Shown in pieces: positions 45,601-53,651 of a stretch of 64,000 nt of DNA. Position 1 is the first letter of the stretch. The number at the start of each line of letters is the position of its first letter. Position numbers and translations under genes: made by a program. Where the stretch lies: NCBI GenBank assembly GCA_965659005.1, contig CBFHVG010000052.1:34744-98743 (forward strand). The letters run 5' to 3'. The DNA is from CAYPTY01 sp965659005 (GTDB lineage: Bacteria; Bacteroidota; Rhodothermia; Balneolales; Balneolaceae). A model generated the notes under the pieces. The model made no database searches. It saw nothing but the letters and a program-made list of their open reading frames with translations, and was not told where the DNA came from.

Positions 45601-46943
45601 TAAGAGCTGTAGACATTTCTTACAGAACTAATAAAACATCAAGCCAGGCTGGATATTCAGGTCGATCACAGTTCTTTAAATCATTTAATTCACCAAATAC
45701 CGGAGATTTTTCTCCTTCATTTGGATACAGAATTGGGATATTTGATCAGGTTAGTAAGGATCAGTTAATCAGCAATCCCAACCCGAATAGCAGTTTGCAG
45801 CTTCCGGGGAATAAAACTACTACCGACAATCTTACTCTTGGGACTTCATTTAATCCCTTTCCTAATTTTACCATTGATCTTGACTGGACAGCAAGATGGG
45901 ACGAACGTCGATCTGAGAATATTACCCTGGAAAGCAGTAATGAAGTGAATGCTGTTGTTTCAAGGTCAGGTAATGTGAACTCATCTGTCTGGGTATTTGG
46001 ACCTGGTTATCGTGATTTATTTGAAAGGCAATTACGAACAGCATTTGGTGATATTGATGAGAATAATAATGTAAGTGATGCAACAGGTAACCAGGATGGA
46101 AGAACGGTCTTAAACAGAAATGTTGTTGCCGATGATTTTAGACTAGCCTATCTGGGAAGTGGCTCTGAAACTGTTGGTAACAGAGCTTTTCAAGCATTTC
46201 CAAAACCTAACTGGCGTGTTACTTGGGCAGGAATTGAAAAATTCTTCCCGATTATAGGACCAATGATGCAACGAGCTTCATTAACTCACTCATATTCAGG
46301 TTCACATAGGCTAGGTTATTCATTTAATAATAACTCAGGGCCTCAGCCTGCAAGAACAATAGGTGGTTATTCAGTTACGGATGTTCGATCAGAATATGAA
46401 CCAACCTCCGTAAACGTGGAACAGAGATTTGTTCCAATGGTTCAGTTGAACATTACTTGGAAGTCGTCACTTAGAACAAATATTGGATTTGATCAGACGA
46501 GAACCACAAGTCTAGCCGTAGCTTCAAGTACAATTACTGAAAGAACCTCTCGGGGTATCAAAGTTACTGTAGCTTATACCTTGAGAAACATCAGATTACC
46601 AATCCTTAATCGAGTGAAGAACAATATTGATATTTCACTTAATGGGGGATTGGCCGAAGATGAAGAAATCAGATTTCTTTTGAATGATGATGTGAATGAT
46701 GCTCTCGCTCTGTTTTCAGATACAGGATCCCAAAATTTTAGTGATTTTGTGGTAAATCCTAGACCACCAACAGGGCAACAACGTATCAATGCTTCAATGG
46801 TTATTGGTTATCGATTCTCAAATACCATTAATGCTAATTTTGAATATTCTTTCAACAAAGTGAATCCAAAATCATCAAGAACCTTCGCCCGAACAGACCA
46901 CGACATAAAGTTCAACATCAGGATTGCGATACGCTCTTCATAG
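39654..46943 (+). CDS. sprA: Type IX secretion system outer-membrane translocon SprA (Sov)
   Basis: SprA forms the giant 36-stranded barrel through which T9SS cargo crosses the outer membrane and is needed for gliding in flavobacteria. The protein has 2429 residues, the size of the family, a signal peptide (about residues 1-27, ending FNVSVAQ), and characteristic SprA/Sov segments such as LNIQGTIGDKLTISTDWDTE, VELGNVSMETGNSL, GVDYTLNRGPGYISMKRVLNP, GLVFIDDFEGAEV and the FWLNELRVSGFDDLKGWA region before a long aromatic barrel half. The start is a GTG at 39654 with no clear ribosome site. The 3' end overlaps lnt by 26 bases. No other T9SS core gene (porV, gldK-N) is here. Confidence 0.97.
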   Translation: MKFIKSVLHVSVLLMVLVLGAFNVSVAQVGQSSSVQTISVSDTVDVQLIQPKIKARSLVSIFNRLPENSMYYIRLNEEREEVVWDSLGNYTISQELFGFDVFLPQKVNFEEFTALKKAQQIENNFNALVTEIRTEEQEKRGLLDFKINIPSGKNSAFTTIFGKPEVNLRVNGTANLNVGANIQKIDDPSIPPDQQTRVDPTFDQNLKLNIQGTIGDKLTISTDWDTERNLDFQNRLNIIYQGYEDEIIKTVELGNVSMETGNSLVRGGGALFGIKSVAELGNLRLTTVVSQQQGQGNSQTISGGSQELPILLRPASYDHNRHYFLDFYNRQEFENLMSNPQQIGQAYQIAEFELYLRRGDNSQPDQNAIRAVSLVDLGVNDLGNGNYGLPNNDFDRFLDSDFAPYRDPAVSISSENLGVQDQEFDAGLYERLIEGVDYTLNRGPGYISMKRVLNPNDVLAVAYTYASGTQNIQVGELANVGDERIFLKMLRLNNARSNNPTFPLEMRNIYSLGVTGVTQDGLSLTVEFVEGNIAQERLPGRSQTLLQDLGLDRVNVERALIPDNQIDFIGSILNAADGRVIFPYLEPFGSRLDEILTDAGIEDAERERIVYSELYDPNLSQAQAETRSENNFYRLSGVSKGGVSGSYLLGFGLVEGSVRVTANGSQLVEDVDFEVDYSFGQLTILNDRYLAAGQEINIEYESNQLTVIGQKNFTGVRAEYSLSDNVQIGSTFFRLKEQPLSDKIRIGSEPINNTVLGLDASGNFDTPWLTRAIDKVPLLQTKEPSRITFSGEFAQLRPGVAQTNAVEDAIRRGDLFKDEEQGLVFIDDFEGAEVNISFLSPSRWSLASAPAAVPGIDVNYFMQNDFDPALPDQSLNARTLRSDFRSQFSWYSIPRTISGVSLSDVPDEARLISVQEVFPGRETNNPNDQILTTLDVFYNPESRGQYNYNTDIKNLTENEADRLWGGMTAVVPFGQEDLTQNNVEFLEFWVQSLLPDGRDPTAQDLLDYDGKIYLDLGIVSEDIVPNSRLNSEDGLATDLNDLIPDRATDNARSYTPSNPPPPLNQFSNANRDLEDVGLDGMPNTNGYEGAGGRIDEQTVFAEYIDSMRSVYGEGSEEFERILADPSNDDYFFFTESILGNLPLQERFYRLFGFHEGNTPVAGGEKRAITNQPDSEGLRTSSILEQSDQYYQYEVDFNPADIPNLVIGAPNSFIVDQIGSGTDVQRNRWYQIRIPLNDFKRRIGGITDFQNIRYIRLWMSGYKKPFTMRFASFEFVGSQWRKDDQLSESQGSSASFEISTINIEENGSRKPFPYRQPIGAIRAENRGSQLQALANEQSIVLDVENLGPGEIQLIERIYPGGLNLLNYSNMRMFIHGEGFDQRGDAELVMRFGIDLENNYYEYRQPVTPSDLNFIFKSFNQANNADLEAEAEQIWLYDQNSMNIVLSAFNQLKQIRGSIDAPENERFERSDLLTDAPPGAVVVIKGNPSLDRVSEIGMGIRNPYDPSNPGLGGVPNLNAQFWLNELRVSGFDDLKGWAANAKASAKLADFATINANLTRQTNGFGGLESRLGQRRQSEQLGLDLNSTVNLHKLVPDRYGWNFPVSLSARQSTTTPRFLPNQGDIRLTDFEQATNARDDITDTEKKTIIDETIRSSQTHNESYSVNFSNISKRNSQSKIAQYTIDKTTINYNYSEGNSRSPELLFQENWNFNSSVRYNLTFRNVKLVRPFNFTRNIPVAKALAGLQLGVMPSSITTSASLNRSYDEKRRRSRENSDGLLIEQGLQQTHIFNHGTTFGFNYNLTQSIPMSFQTSTGYDLSTAGIQSRNQTGIDSTAFKVVPTFDVVKSVISDSLKARRINYRESYTTSWRPRFNRINALNWTSYNASYSGGYQWVNSPRGSDLGANVSNNFRLDHTLKLEINKLLERTAFLKNLKSADRTASQERSREKTRRKTAQENDTEYEAPPPDLFKDAGFIGRKLVLAAFSLRAVDISYRTNKTSSQAGYSGRSQFFKSFNSPNTGDFSPSFGYRIGIFDQVSKDQLISNPNPNSSLQLPGNKTTTDNLTLGTSFNPFPNFTIDLDWTARWDERRSENITLESSNEVNAVVSRSGNVNSSVWVFGPGYRDLFERQLRTAFGDIDENNNVSDATGNQDGRTVLNRNVVADDFRLAYLGSGSETVGNRAFQAFPKPNWRVTWAGIEKFFPIIGPMMQRASLTHSYSGSHRLGYSFNNNSGPQPARTIGGYSVTDVRSEYEPTSVNVEQRFVPMVQLNITWKSSLRTNIGFDQTRTTSLAVASSTITERTSRGIKVTVAYTLRNIRLPILNRVKNNIDISLNGGLAEDEEIRFLLNDDVNDALALFSDTGSQNFSDFVVNPRPPTGQQRINASMVIGYRFSNTINANFEYSFNKVNPKSSRTFARTDHDIKFNIRIAIRSS

Positions 46944-48474
46944 GATCTTTGAAATATCCATAGAGCCAAACTAATACAGAGAGAAGACCACCAAATAGGG
47001 CAAGCCAATCCCCATATCTGGCATAAAAAGTTTTACTTCGTTTTGATTCAATTTGATAGGTGAATCCGGTGCGTTCCCAATAGTTTGTTTTCACTTTTAC
47101 CGAGCCATCTGGAGCAATAATGCCTGAAAATCCATTATTTGCTGATCTGATTACCCATCGATCAAATTCAATAGCTCTTAATCGTGCATAAGCGAAGTGT
47201 TGATGATGTCCGCTGGTATCTCCCCACCAACCATCATTAGTAATGATTGTAATAAAGGAAGCACCCCCACGCACAAATTCTCCAACCCAATGAGGGAAAA
47301 CAGAATCATAACAAACCAAGCCTGGTGTGATAAAATTTGAATCTACTGTGAAATTATTGGCCTCCCGGCCCTTGCCAAATCCAGTAATTTCATCCCATTT
47401 GAACATACCTAAGCGATCAATGTTGGAAAGAAAATTAGCAAATGGAAAGCGTTCGACTACAGGCACCAGATTGTGCTTTTCATAAACACTACGATCTGAA
47501 TTGGGTGTTATAAAAATGGAAGAATTGAAAATGTTGTATTTGAAATCATTATCCTCGCGATAGATTTCTGGTAATTCATCAACATATTCCTTTACGAAGC
47601 CTGAGCCAACCATCATGTTTGAATCCCAGACCCGGGCACTATCTGCAATTCTATTTGTAGTTCTGGAATACAATCTCACATTAGTATCGATTGAGTTTTC
47701 AGGCCAAATAATAAGCTCTGTTTTTTCCGTTCTGGTTGAATCACTTACAGCCATGATTTCATCCAGTGCCCTGCTTTGAGATTGATATCCGCCAAATCTA
47801 TTGTAGGAATCAAAATTTGGTTGAATAACAGCAACTTCCATTGTGGGTGGATCTAATGGTGGTACATAGAAAGCAGTTTTTAGAACTGATAGGAGCGGGA
47901 AAATAAGCAGTGCTGTTATTCCGCCTATCAGATAGGTTTTAGTACTATCATTAATGAAATAGAACAAAAATGCCGCTACAAAAACGGTCCAGAAACTGAT
48001 GCCAAGGAAACCAGTGAAGGATATATACTGAATGAGTTCAGGATAATTTGACCAGGCATTACCAAGTGTTAGCCATGGCCATGAAAGCTCCCATCTGTGA
48101 TGCAAAAACTCATAAAACACCCAGATGAATGAGACCACAAATATGTTGAACATACCATTTTCAAATCTGCGCAGTATAAAGCGCATCATGCCTAAGGGGA
48201 TGATCATGAGTAGGCTATTTGCTGTAATTGCAGCTAAACCAGCCCCAAGACTAGCCATCATTAGCCAGTAGCTTACAATTGTATTCCAGATCAAGAACGA
48301 CAAAAAACTCATTGAAGCTAATTCACGGTAGGATTGACTTATAACCGTTAACTGAAATAAAAGAGCAAATCCTGGAATCGCCAAAAAGGGTAGATCAAAT
48401 GGCGGGAAACTCAGTCCAAGCAAGATTCCTGAAAGAAAAGCACAGTACCATTTACTCTCTAAAATTCTACTCAT
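46918..48474 (-). CDS. lnt: Apolipoprotein N-acyltransferase
   Basis: Lnt adds the third acyl chain to lipoproteins in the inner membrane. The 518-residue protein has an N-terminal set of about six to seven helices and a nitrilase-like periplasmic domain with the catalytic triad: glutamate in IIWPENSID, lysine in VYEKHNLVPVVERFPF, cysteine in GLVCYDSVFPHWV. NDGWWGDTSGHHQHFAYARLRAIEFDRWVIRSANNGFSG is the conserved closing region, here spread over about 40 residues. It starts inside the rsmI end (4-base overlap) and its last codons overlap the sprA end convergently. Confidence 0.95.
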   Translation of the reverse strand: MSRILESKWYCAFLSGILLGLSFPPFDLPFLAIPGFALLFQLTVISQSYRELASMSFLSFLIWNTIVSYWLMMASLGAGLAAITANSLLMIIPLGMMRFILRRFENGMFNIFVVSFIWVFYEFLHHRWELSWPWLTLGNAWSNYPELIQYISFTGFLGISFWTVFVAAFLFYFINDSTKTYLIGGITALLIFPLLSVLKTAFYVPPLDPPTMEVAVIQPNFDSYNRFGGYQSQSRALDEIMAVSDSTRTEKTELIIWPENSIDTNVRLYSRTTNRIADSARVWDSNMMVGSGFVKEYVDELPEIYREDNDFKYNIFNSSIFITPNSDRSVYEKHNLVPVVERFPFANFLSNIDRLGMFKWDEITGFGKGREANNFTVDSNFITPGLVCYDSVFPHWVGEFVRGGASFITIITNDGWWGDTSGHHQHFAYARLRAIEFDRWVIRSANNGFSGIIAPDGSVKVKTNYWERTGFTYQIESKRSKTFYARYGDWLALFGGLLSVLVWLYGYFKDPMKSVSQS

Positions 48475-49154
48475 TCTGAATAATCCTTTCCTGAAATTAC
48501 AACAACAATTTCGCCCTTAATATCTTTTCTCTCGGTATAGATCTGTATCAATTCAGAAATGGTACCTCTCTGAATTTCTTCAAACTTCTTTGTGAGTTCA
48601 CGAGCAACTGCAATAAGTCTGTTTTCACCGAAATATTCATTCAACTCATTAAGTAATTTAATCAGTCGGTTTGGGCTTTCGTAAAGAACCATAGTACGTT
48701 CTTCCTCTGCTAAAAATTTTAGTCTTTTTTGCCGTCCTTTTTTTTGAGGTAAAAATCCTTCAAACACAAATTTATCTGTTGGCAAGCCACTTCCTGCCAA
48801 TGCAGTTGTCACTGCATCGGCGCCGGGAATTACCACAACAGCAAAACCAGCTTGATGAGCTGCACGTGATGCAAGAAACCCGGGATCTGATATTCCAGGC
48901 ATCCCGGCATCACTTATTAAAGCCACATTTTGTTCACTTTCGAGTAATTCAATAAGGTAATGCACCTTCTTGTGCTCATTATGCTGATGAAATGAGAAAG
49001 TTGGTTTACTTATTCCGAAATGATTTAAGAGCTTTGAGGATGTCCTTGTATCCTCGCATGCCACATAATCTACCTCGTTTAAGGTTTCTATAGCACGTTT
49101 CGAAAAATCCCCGAGATTTCCTATTGGAGTGGCTATGATATAAAGTGTGGCCAA
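48471..49154 (-). CDS. rsmI: 16S rRNA (cytidine(1402)-2'-O)-methyltransferase
   Basis: RsmI methylates the ribose of C1402 in the 16S rRNA decoding centre using SAM. The 227-residue protein has the tetrapyrrole-methylase fold with LYIIATPIGNLGDFSKRAIETL, VACEDTRTSSKLLNHFGI, ISDAGMPGISDPG, the PGADAVTTALAGSGLPTDKF segment and FEGFLPQKKGRQKR. The family often has 270-290 residues, so this form lacks the C-terminal extension, as do many shorter members. It is coupled to lnt by a 4-base overlap. Confidence 0.94.
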   Translation of the reverse strand: MATLYIIATPIGNLGDFSKRAIETLNEVDYVACEDTRTSSKLLNHFGISKPTFSFHQHNEHKKVHYLIELLESEQNVALISDAGMPGISDPGFLASRAAHQAGFAVVVIPGADAVTTALAGSGLPTDKFVFEGFLPQKKGRQKRLKFLAEEERTMVLYESPNRLIKLLNELNEYFGENRLIAVARELTKKFEEIQRGTISELIQIYTERKDIKGEIVVVISGKDYSE

Positions 49155-49234
49155 TGCCTTCTGAAGTTTAGTTTACAGATATTATCTATATTTAGACCCT
49201 TACAAAAATAAGACTTTGATAATCGAAAAAAAGA

Positions 49235-49624
49235 ATGATGAATTTTAAACCAACCGGATTAAACCATATCACAATTAGAGTGAATAGAATTGAACTCTCA
49301 GAAGAGTTTTATGGTGATATTCTCGGATTTGAACTTGTCCGTAAAATGGGACAAAGTATGGCGGTATACAAAATAGGGGATGAAGATACGCTTGTAATAG
49401 TAGAAGCTGAGACAAGCTATGATCCTAATTCTCGAGATTTCAGAGTTGATCATTTTGGTTTTTATGTTGATTCACCAGAAAAGGTGGATGAACTGGCTGA
49501 ATTCTTTAGAGATAAAGAAGTAACTGTAATTAGTGGGCCTGCAAATAGAAAAAAAGGTCGCTTCTTATTCATTGCCGATCCGGATGGCAATATGATTGAA
49601 TTCTTTTACGAAGCTGATCAATAA
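49235..49624 (+). CDS. VOC (glyoxalase/bleomycin-resistance) family protein
   Basis: The 129-residue protein is a single vicinal-oxygen-chelate module: GLNHITIRVNRIELSEEFYGDILGFEL at the start with the first metal histidine, HFGFYVDSPEKVDELAEFF with the second, and ADPDGNMIEFFYE with the final glutamate. These give H, H and E as likely metal ligands. Some members are glyoxalases, dioxygenases or resistance proteins; which applies here is unknown. The start may be either of two adjacent ATGs (49235 or 49238). Confidence 0.85.
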   Translation: MMNFKPTGLNHITIRVNRIELSEEFYGDILGFELVRKMGQSMAVYKIGDEDTLVIVEAETSYDPNSRDFRVDHFGFYVDSPEKVDELAEFFRDKEVTVISGPANRKKGRFLFIADPDGNMIEFFYEADQ

Positions 49625-49625
49625 T

Positions 49626-49658
49626 AAGGCCGGAGTATCAACTCGAGCCTTTTTTAAT
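49626..49658. terminator. Weak bidirectional terminator between VOC and Smr genes
   Basis: AAGGCCGGAG and CTCGAGCCTT form an imperfect stem (two mismatches) followed by a T-run. Confidence 0.45.
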
Positions 49659-49932
49659 TATTTAATGGTTTTTCCAACTCGACCAAAGTAGCACCCCAGC
49701 TGCTGGAGTCACCGGCTAGTTTATAGGAAATAACATGTTCGTTTTTATCAAGAATGGAATGGACTAATCTTCTCAGGGTTCCAGTTCCTTTTCCATGTAT
49801 GATCCTGATGGAATAAATATCTTTTTCAATGCAAGCCTGAATGTACTCAGGCACTAAGTCTTTAACTTCCTTTGGTTTGAAAATGTGGAGATCCAGTATG
49901 CCATCAATTGGATATTCCTGAGTTTCTTCCAT
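49654..49932 (-). CDS. Smr domain protein
   Basis: Smr domains, first known at the C-terminus of MutS2, bind or nick nucleic acids. The 92-residue protein is just the domain: GILDLHIFKPKEVKDLVPEYI (the conserved DLH), SIRIIHGKGTGTLRRLVHSIL (the HGxGxGxLRxxV signature) and WGATLVELE. Stand-alone Smr proteins occur in many bacteria. Its start overlaps the CHAD gene by one base, so the two are co-translated. Confidence 0.88.
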   Translation of the reverse strand: MEETQEYPIDGILDLHIFKPKEVKDLVPEYIQACIEKDIYSIRIIHGKGTGTLRRLVHSILDKNEHVISYKLAGDSSSWGATLVELEKPLNN

Positions 49933-50840
49933 TAAATACTTAAGGTTTTCTTATTCCAGTTATTTTCAAAATGTTTGATAAAATACTCAGCAGTCTCAGC
50001 ATAAATATTTTGGCCAATGTGTTGAGCTAATCGCTGTAACTTTTGCCTTTTGGATTGGATATCTGTGATGAAACGATTAAGCATTTCTTTTTCAATAATC
50101 GATTCATTTTCTAAGGAAGTTACGTACTCTCGAAGGTTGGCAAGGTCGTGATCAAGACCAAGAGTTTCACTGAGCTCCTTAAGTTCCGAAATACTTGAGT
50201 TGGCAGTGACGGGCCAGACTACATCAAGGACTTGTCTAATATGATAAAGATGTTTTGCATGTTTGCGCCACTCATGAAAATTCTCTGTTGTAGGATTTAC
50301 ATACGCCTGATGCATTGAGCTGTATCCATCTTCATAAATCTTTTCAACTCCATCAAGTAAAATTATCGGACTATTTTTTAAGTCAGGCCAGTCAGTCATT
50401 AGAGTTTCATTTTCCAACTCATCTAAGATTTTGACTGAAACATATTCATCAGACAATGCTTTTTCATGATTCTGGATTTCCACTAGAATCATTCGGAAAA
50501 TGGTTTCAGTATTGAAGAGGCTTACTTTTACTGAAGGATCCTGATGCAAATTCTCTAACGTTTCAAGAAGCACATGGGCATCCCGCATGTCTGATAATTC
50601 TTGAGCGAGCTCCCTGAAGAATGAATTATTCTCGCTGAACCAATCTTCTTGAAAATTAAATCTTAGTAGTCTTAATAGACTTCTGATTCTTTTGAAGCTT
50701 TTTCTAACATTATGAACAATGAGAACTTTTGATTCATTAGAATGAAGCAATTCTTTAATAAACCCAAGCTCTTCATCAAATAATCGATGTAACCCACCAG
50801 GGATGTGTTCATTTAATTTTAAGTGAAAGTGGATTGCCAT
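49932..50840 (-). CDS. CHAD domain-containing protein
   Basis: CHAD domains are histidine-rich helical modules that bind inorganic polyphosphate. The 302-residue protein has the two four-helix-bundle repeats: KVLIVHNVRKSFKRIRSLLRLLRF with a conserved basic set, HEWRKHAKHLYHIRQVLDVVWP as the second, and the LGLDHDLANLREYV region. The match of HxxRKxxKRxRaLLRLLR and HxxRKxxKxLrYxxxxl is good. There is no CYTH (ygiF) domain. It is the upstream partner of the Smr protein by a one-base overlap, an uncommon pairing. Confidence 0.82.
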   Translation of the reverse strand: MAIHFHLKLNEHIPGGLHRLFDEELGFIKELLHSNESKVLIVHNVRKSFKRIRSLLRLLRFNFQEDWFSENNSFFRELAQELSDMRDAHVLLETLENLHQDPSVKVSLFNTETIFRMILVEIQNHEKALSDEYVSVKILDELENETLMTDWPDLKNSPIILLDGVEKIYEDGYSSMHQAYVNPTTENFHEWRKHAKHLYHIRQVLDVVWPVTANSSISELKELSETLGLDHDLANLREYVTSLENESIIEKEMLNRFITDIQSKRQKLQRLAQHIGQNIYAETAEYFIKHFENNWNKKTLSI

Positions 50841-51253
50841 AAATGCACTAATAACCGAAATAATTTTTCTTTGCGAATGAATATAAAGTACCAGATGACC
50901 CTAAGCTACATCGCATTTTAAATACGAAGTTAATTTAACTGAGTAGGGTGATAGAGTATTCATAGTGAAATATGTTGCGTAACAATTCCGATTTTGAATC
51001 GAAGAACGATCATAATTATTAATTGACCCACCTCATTATGATGACCATAGCCTTACTGAATATACTTGAGTTAATTTTTGCATTTTTTGGAGTTGATATG
51101 ATCTTTATTGTTTTCACCAGTTTGGCAAAAATATTAGCCTATTATCTGCTTCCCTGATACACTATGATTATTTGGATGTAAACCGTAATTTTGAAGCTCT
51201 TTAGAAACTCATTTTAAAGACCAAGCTTAAAAGCGAATTCCATACATAAGATT
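50841..51253. other. 413-base intergenic region
   Basis: AT-rich gap between the CHAD gene and folE. It holds a short hydrophobic open frame at 51038-51157 (listed separately). I see no clear terminator, RNA or repeat in the rest. Confidence 0.5.
51038..51157 (+). CDS. Candidate small membrane protein (39 codons)
   Basis: The frame opens with two ATGs and runs MMTIALLNILELIFAFFG, then DMIFIVFTSLAKILAYYLLP, then TGA. It has two hydrophobic stretches with a small polar break and one lysine in the second, as in single- or double-spanning small membrane proteins. No Shine-Dalgarno is visible, and the frame is short enough to be chance in an AT-rich gap. Confidence 0.25.
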   Translation: MMTIALLNILELIFAFFGVDMIFIVFTSLAKILAYYLLP

Positions 51254-51934
51254 TTGAAAAAATTAGATATAGATCACGCTTCATTGGATGAAGCAGGTGA
51301 TGACCACATCAGCAGTAATATTGAAACCCCTCTCAGAGCAGATGCTTTCGACAAAACAGATGACGAGAAAATAGAAATCATCCAGTCTCATTTTGCTGAG
51401 ATTATGAAAACTCTCGGTCTTGATATAGAAGATGATAGTCTATCAGGAACACCATACAGGGTCGCTAAGATGTATGTGAAAGAGATTTTTAGCGGATTAA
51501 ATCCAGCTTTTAAGCCAGGCGCAAAAAAATTCGGTAATAGTTATGCCTATAGTGACATGCTTATCGAAAAAAATATTCAGGTAAACTCATTTTGTGAACA
51601 CCATTTTCTTCCATTCATTGGTAAAGCACACGTTGCCTATATTTCATCAGGAAAGGTGATTGGTCTGTCAAAAATAAACAGAATTGTAGACTACTATTGT
51701 CGCCGTCCCCAGGTACAAGAGAGATTGACTCTGCAAATTGCTGATGAGCTGCAAAATGCATTAGACTCAGAAGATGTGGCTGTTTATATCGATAGCAAGC
51801 ATCTTTGTGTATCGACCAGAGGGATAAAAGATATCAGTAGCAGTACAATTACGACTGATTTCAGAGGTAAATTCAAAGAAGATAAATTTCAGCAGCGCTT
51901 CATCGATTTAATCACAACTCAAACAGAATTTTAA
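51254..51934 (+). CDS. folE: GTP cyclohydrolase I
   Basis: FolE opens GTP to dihydroneopterin triphosphate, the first step of folate synthesis. The 226-residue protein has DSLSGTPYRVAKMYVKEIF, the zinc-binding CEHHFLPFIGKAHVAYI, VIGLSKINRIVDYYCRRPQVQERLTLQIA, and the third zinc ligand in SKHLCVSTRGIKD. The N-terminal 35 residues are an unconserved extension. The start is a TTG at 51254; no better in-frame start is present before the conserved part. It is followed 2 bases later by cysS. Confidence 0.95.
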   Translation: MKKLDIDHASLDEAGDDHISSNIETPLRADAFDKTDDEKIEIIQSHFAEIMKTLGLDIEDDSLSGTPYRVAKMYVKEIFSGLNPAFKPGAKKFGNSYAYSDMLIEKNIQVNSFCEHHFLPFIGKAHVAYISSGKVIGLSKINRIVDYYCRRPQVQERLTLQIADELQNALDSEDVAVYIDSKHLCVSTRGIKDISSSTITTDFRGKFKEDKFQQRFIDLITTQTEF

Positions 51935-51936
51935 AC

Positions 51937-53394
51937 GTGTCTGAACAGTCAGGGTTATTTGTACATAATTCACTAAGTAGAAAAAAGGAAGCTTTTAAGC
52001 CCTTGAATAGTCCATTTGTGGGTATGTATGTGTGTGGTCCAACTGTCTATGGTGATCCGCATCTGGGACATGCAAAGAGTTATGTTTCATTTGATCTGGT
52101 ACTCAGATATTTGAGATATCTTGGATTTCAAGTCAGATACGTACAGAATATTACTGATGTTGGTCACTTAACTGATGATGCAGACGATGGCGAAGATAAA
52201 CTCTCGAAGCAGGCCAAAAAAGAGAAGCTAGAGCCCATGGAAATCGCTGAGAAGTATACTTATAAGTACTTCCGCGATATGGATGCTTTAAATGTTCTAA
52301 GACCTGATATTTCTCCTCGGGCAACAGGACATATTCCTGAACAAATCTCAATGATTGAAGCACTTATCAAAAATGGTAATGCCTATGAAGTAAATGGCAA
52401 TGTTTACTTCGATGTTAGTTCAGATCCCGAATACGGTAAATTAAGCGGGCGCTCATTGGAAGATGCTGAATCAGGCACAAGAGTTGATGTCGCTTCTGAT
52501 AAACGCAACCCTGCTGATTTTGCACTTTGGAAAAAGGCAGATGATTCTCATTTAATGAAGTGGTCATCACCCTGGGGTACTGGTTATCCTGGATGGCATG
52601 TTGAATGTTCAGCGATGTCCAATAAATATCTGGGTGAATCATTTGATATACATGGTGGTGGGTTAGATAACAAATTTCCGCATCATGAATGTGAAATTGC
52701 GCAGTCAGAACAAGCAAATGGGAAACCGTTTGCAAAATATTGGTTACATAATAACATGGTTACGCTGAATGGCCAGAAAATGGGTAAATCATTGGGTAAT
52801 GCGATTTCATTGGATCAATTTTTTTCCGGTGATCATCCTTTACTTTCAAGATCATGGTCAGCAGATGTAATTAGATTTTTCTTGTTGCAAAGCCATTATA
52901 GGTCAACAACTGATTTCTCGGAAAAAGCACTTGCTGCTTCTGAGGCAGGATTGAAGAATTTTCAAACCATAGTCCTGGATATTGACAAAGCAGATGCAGG
53001 TGATGGGCAAGAAATCGATATCGAAGCTTTTAAAGCTTCCGTAGAAGCTAATCTGAATGATGATTTTAATTCAGCAATGGCCATCGCAACTCTATTTGAT
53101 GCACTGAAAGCGATAAGAAAACAGATTTCAGAGAATAATTCGCCAAGCAATCTGGATGAATTTAAAAATGTTCTCAAGTTATTTGCTGATAATGTTCTTG
53201 GAATCTGGCCAGGTGAAAATGGATCTGATAATGCTTCATTGACAGATGGGCTAGTAAATTTGCTTATCGAATTAAGGAATGATTCCAGAGCAAAAAAGGA
53301 TTTTGAAACTTCAGATAAAATCAGAGACCAACTGAAAGAAATTGGAGTACAGCTTAAAGATGGTAAGGATGGAACCAGCTTTACCATAGACTAG
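51937..53394 (+). CDS. cysS: Cysteinyl-tRNA synthetase
   Basis: CysS charges tRNA-Cys. The class I synthetase of 485 residues has zinc-site CGPTVYGDPHLGHAKSYVSFD (the HIGH motif is HLGH), HVECSAMS and HHECEIAQSEQANGKPFAKYW, and the KMSKS-type loop KMGKSLGNAI. The C-terminal helical anticodon domain with LIELRNDSRAKKDFETSDKIRDQL is present. GTG start two bases after folE; its stop overlaps the GTG of yidD. Confidence 0.97.
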   Translation: MSEQSGLFVHNSLSRKKEAFKPLNSPFVGMYVCGPTVYGDPHLGHAKSYVSFDLVLRYLRYLGFQVRYVQNITDVGHLTDDADDGEDKLSKQAKKEKLEPMEIAEKYTYKYFRDMDALNVLRPDISPRATGHIPEQISMIEALIKNGNAYEVNGNVYFDVSSDPEYGKLSGRSLEDAESGTRVDVASDKRNPADFALWKKADDSHLMKWSSPWGTGYPGWHVECSAMSNKYLGESFDIHGGGLDNKFPHHECEIAQSEQANGKPFAKYWLHNNMVTLNGQKMGKSLGNAISLDQFFSGDHPLLSRSWSADVIRFFLLQSHYRSTTDFSEKALAASEAGLKNFQTIVLDIDKADAGDGQEIDIEAFKASVEANLNDDFNSAMAIATLFDALKAIRKQISENNSPSNLDEFKNVLKLFADNVLGIWPGENGSDNASLTDGLVNLLIELRNDSRAKKDFETSDKIRDQLKEIGVQLKDGKDGTSFTID

Positions 53395-53651
53395 TGAATG
53401 TAATTACTAAAGGCATAGGCTTAATTTTTATTGGACTGGTAAAAGTGTATCAGTATACACTTTCTCCATGGATCGGGCGATCATGTAGATACCAACCAAC
53501 TTGCTCCAATTATATGGTCGATGCTATAAATGAATGGGGACCTTTTAAAGGTGCCTGGTTAGGTTTAAAAAGAATTGGAAGATGCCACCCCTGGGGTGGT
53601 GAGGGCTTTGATCCTGTTCCAAAAAAAGAATCAGATAAACAACATGAGTGA
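53394..53651 (+). CDS. yidD: Membrane protein insertion efficiency factor YidD
   Basis: YidD is a small membrane-associated protein that helps YidC-dependent insertion. The 85-residue protein shows the whole family pattern: IGLVKVYQYTLSPWIGRSCRYQPTCSNYM, AINEWGPFKGAWLGLKRIGRCHPWGGEGFDPVP. The cysteines of RxxPTCSxY and RCHPW are conserved. It starts at a GTG overlapping the cysS stop and overlaps the hisI start by 8 bases. No rnpA-rpmH-yidC neighbours are here, so the classic ribosomal-protein context is broken. Confidence 0.93.
   Translation: MNVITKGIGLIFIGLVKVYQYTLSPWIGRSCRYQPTCSNYMVDAINEWGPFKGAWLGLKRIGRCHPWGGEGFDPVPKKESDKQHE

Noticed and set aside
52962..53387. 141-codon minus-strand open frame antisense to cysS
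   Set aside because: Serine/leucine-rich shadow of the cysS frame without any family pattern.
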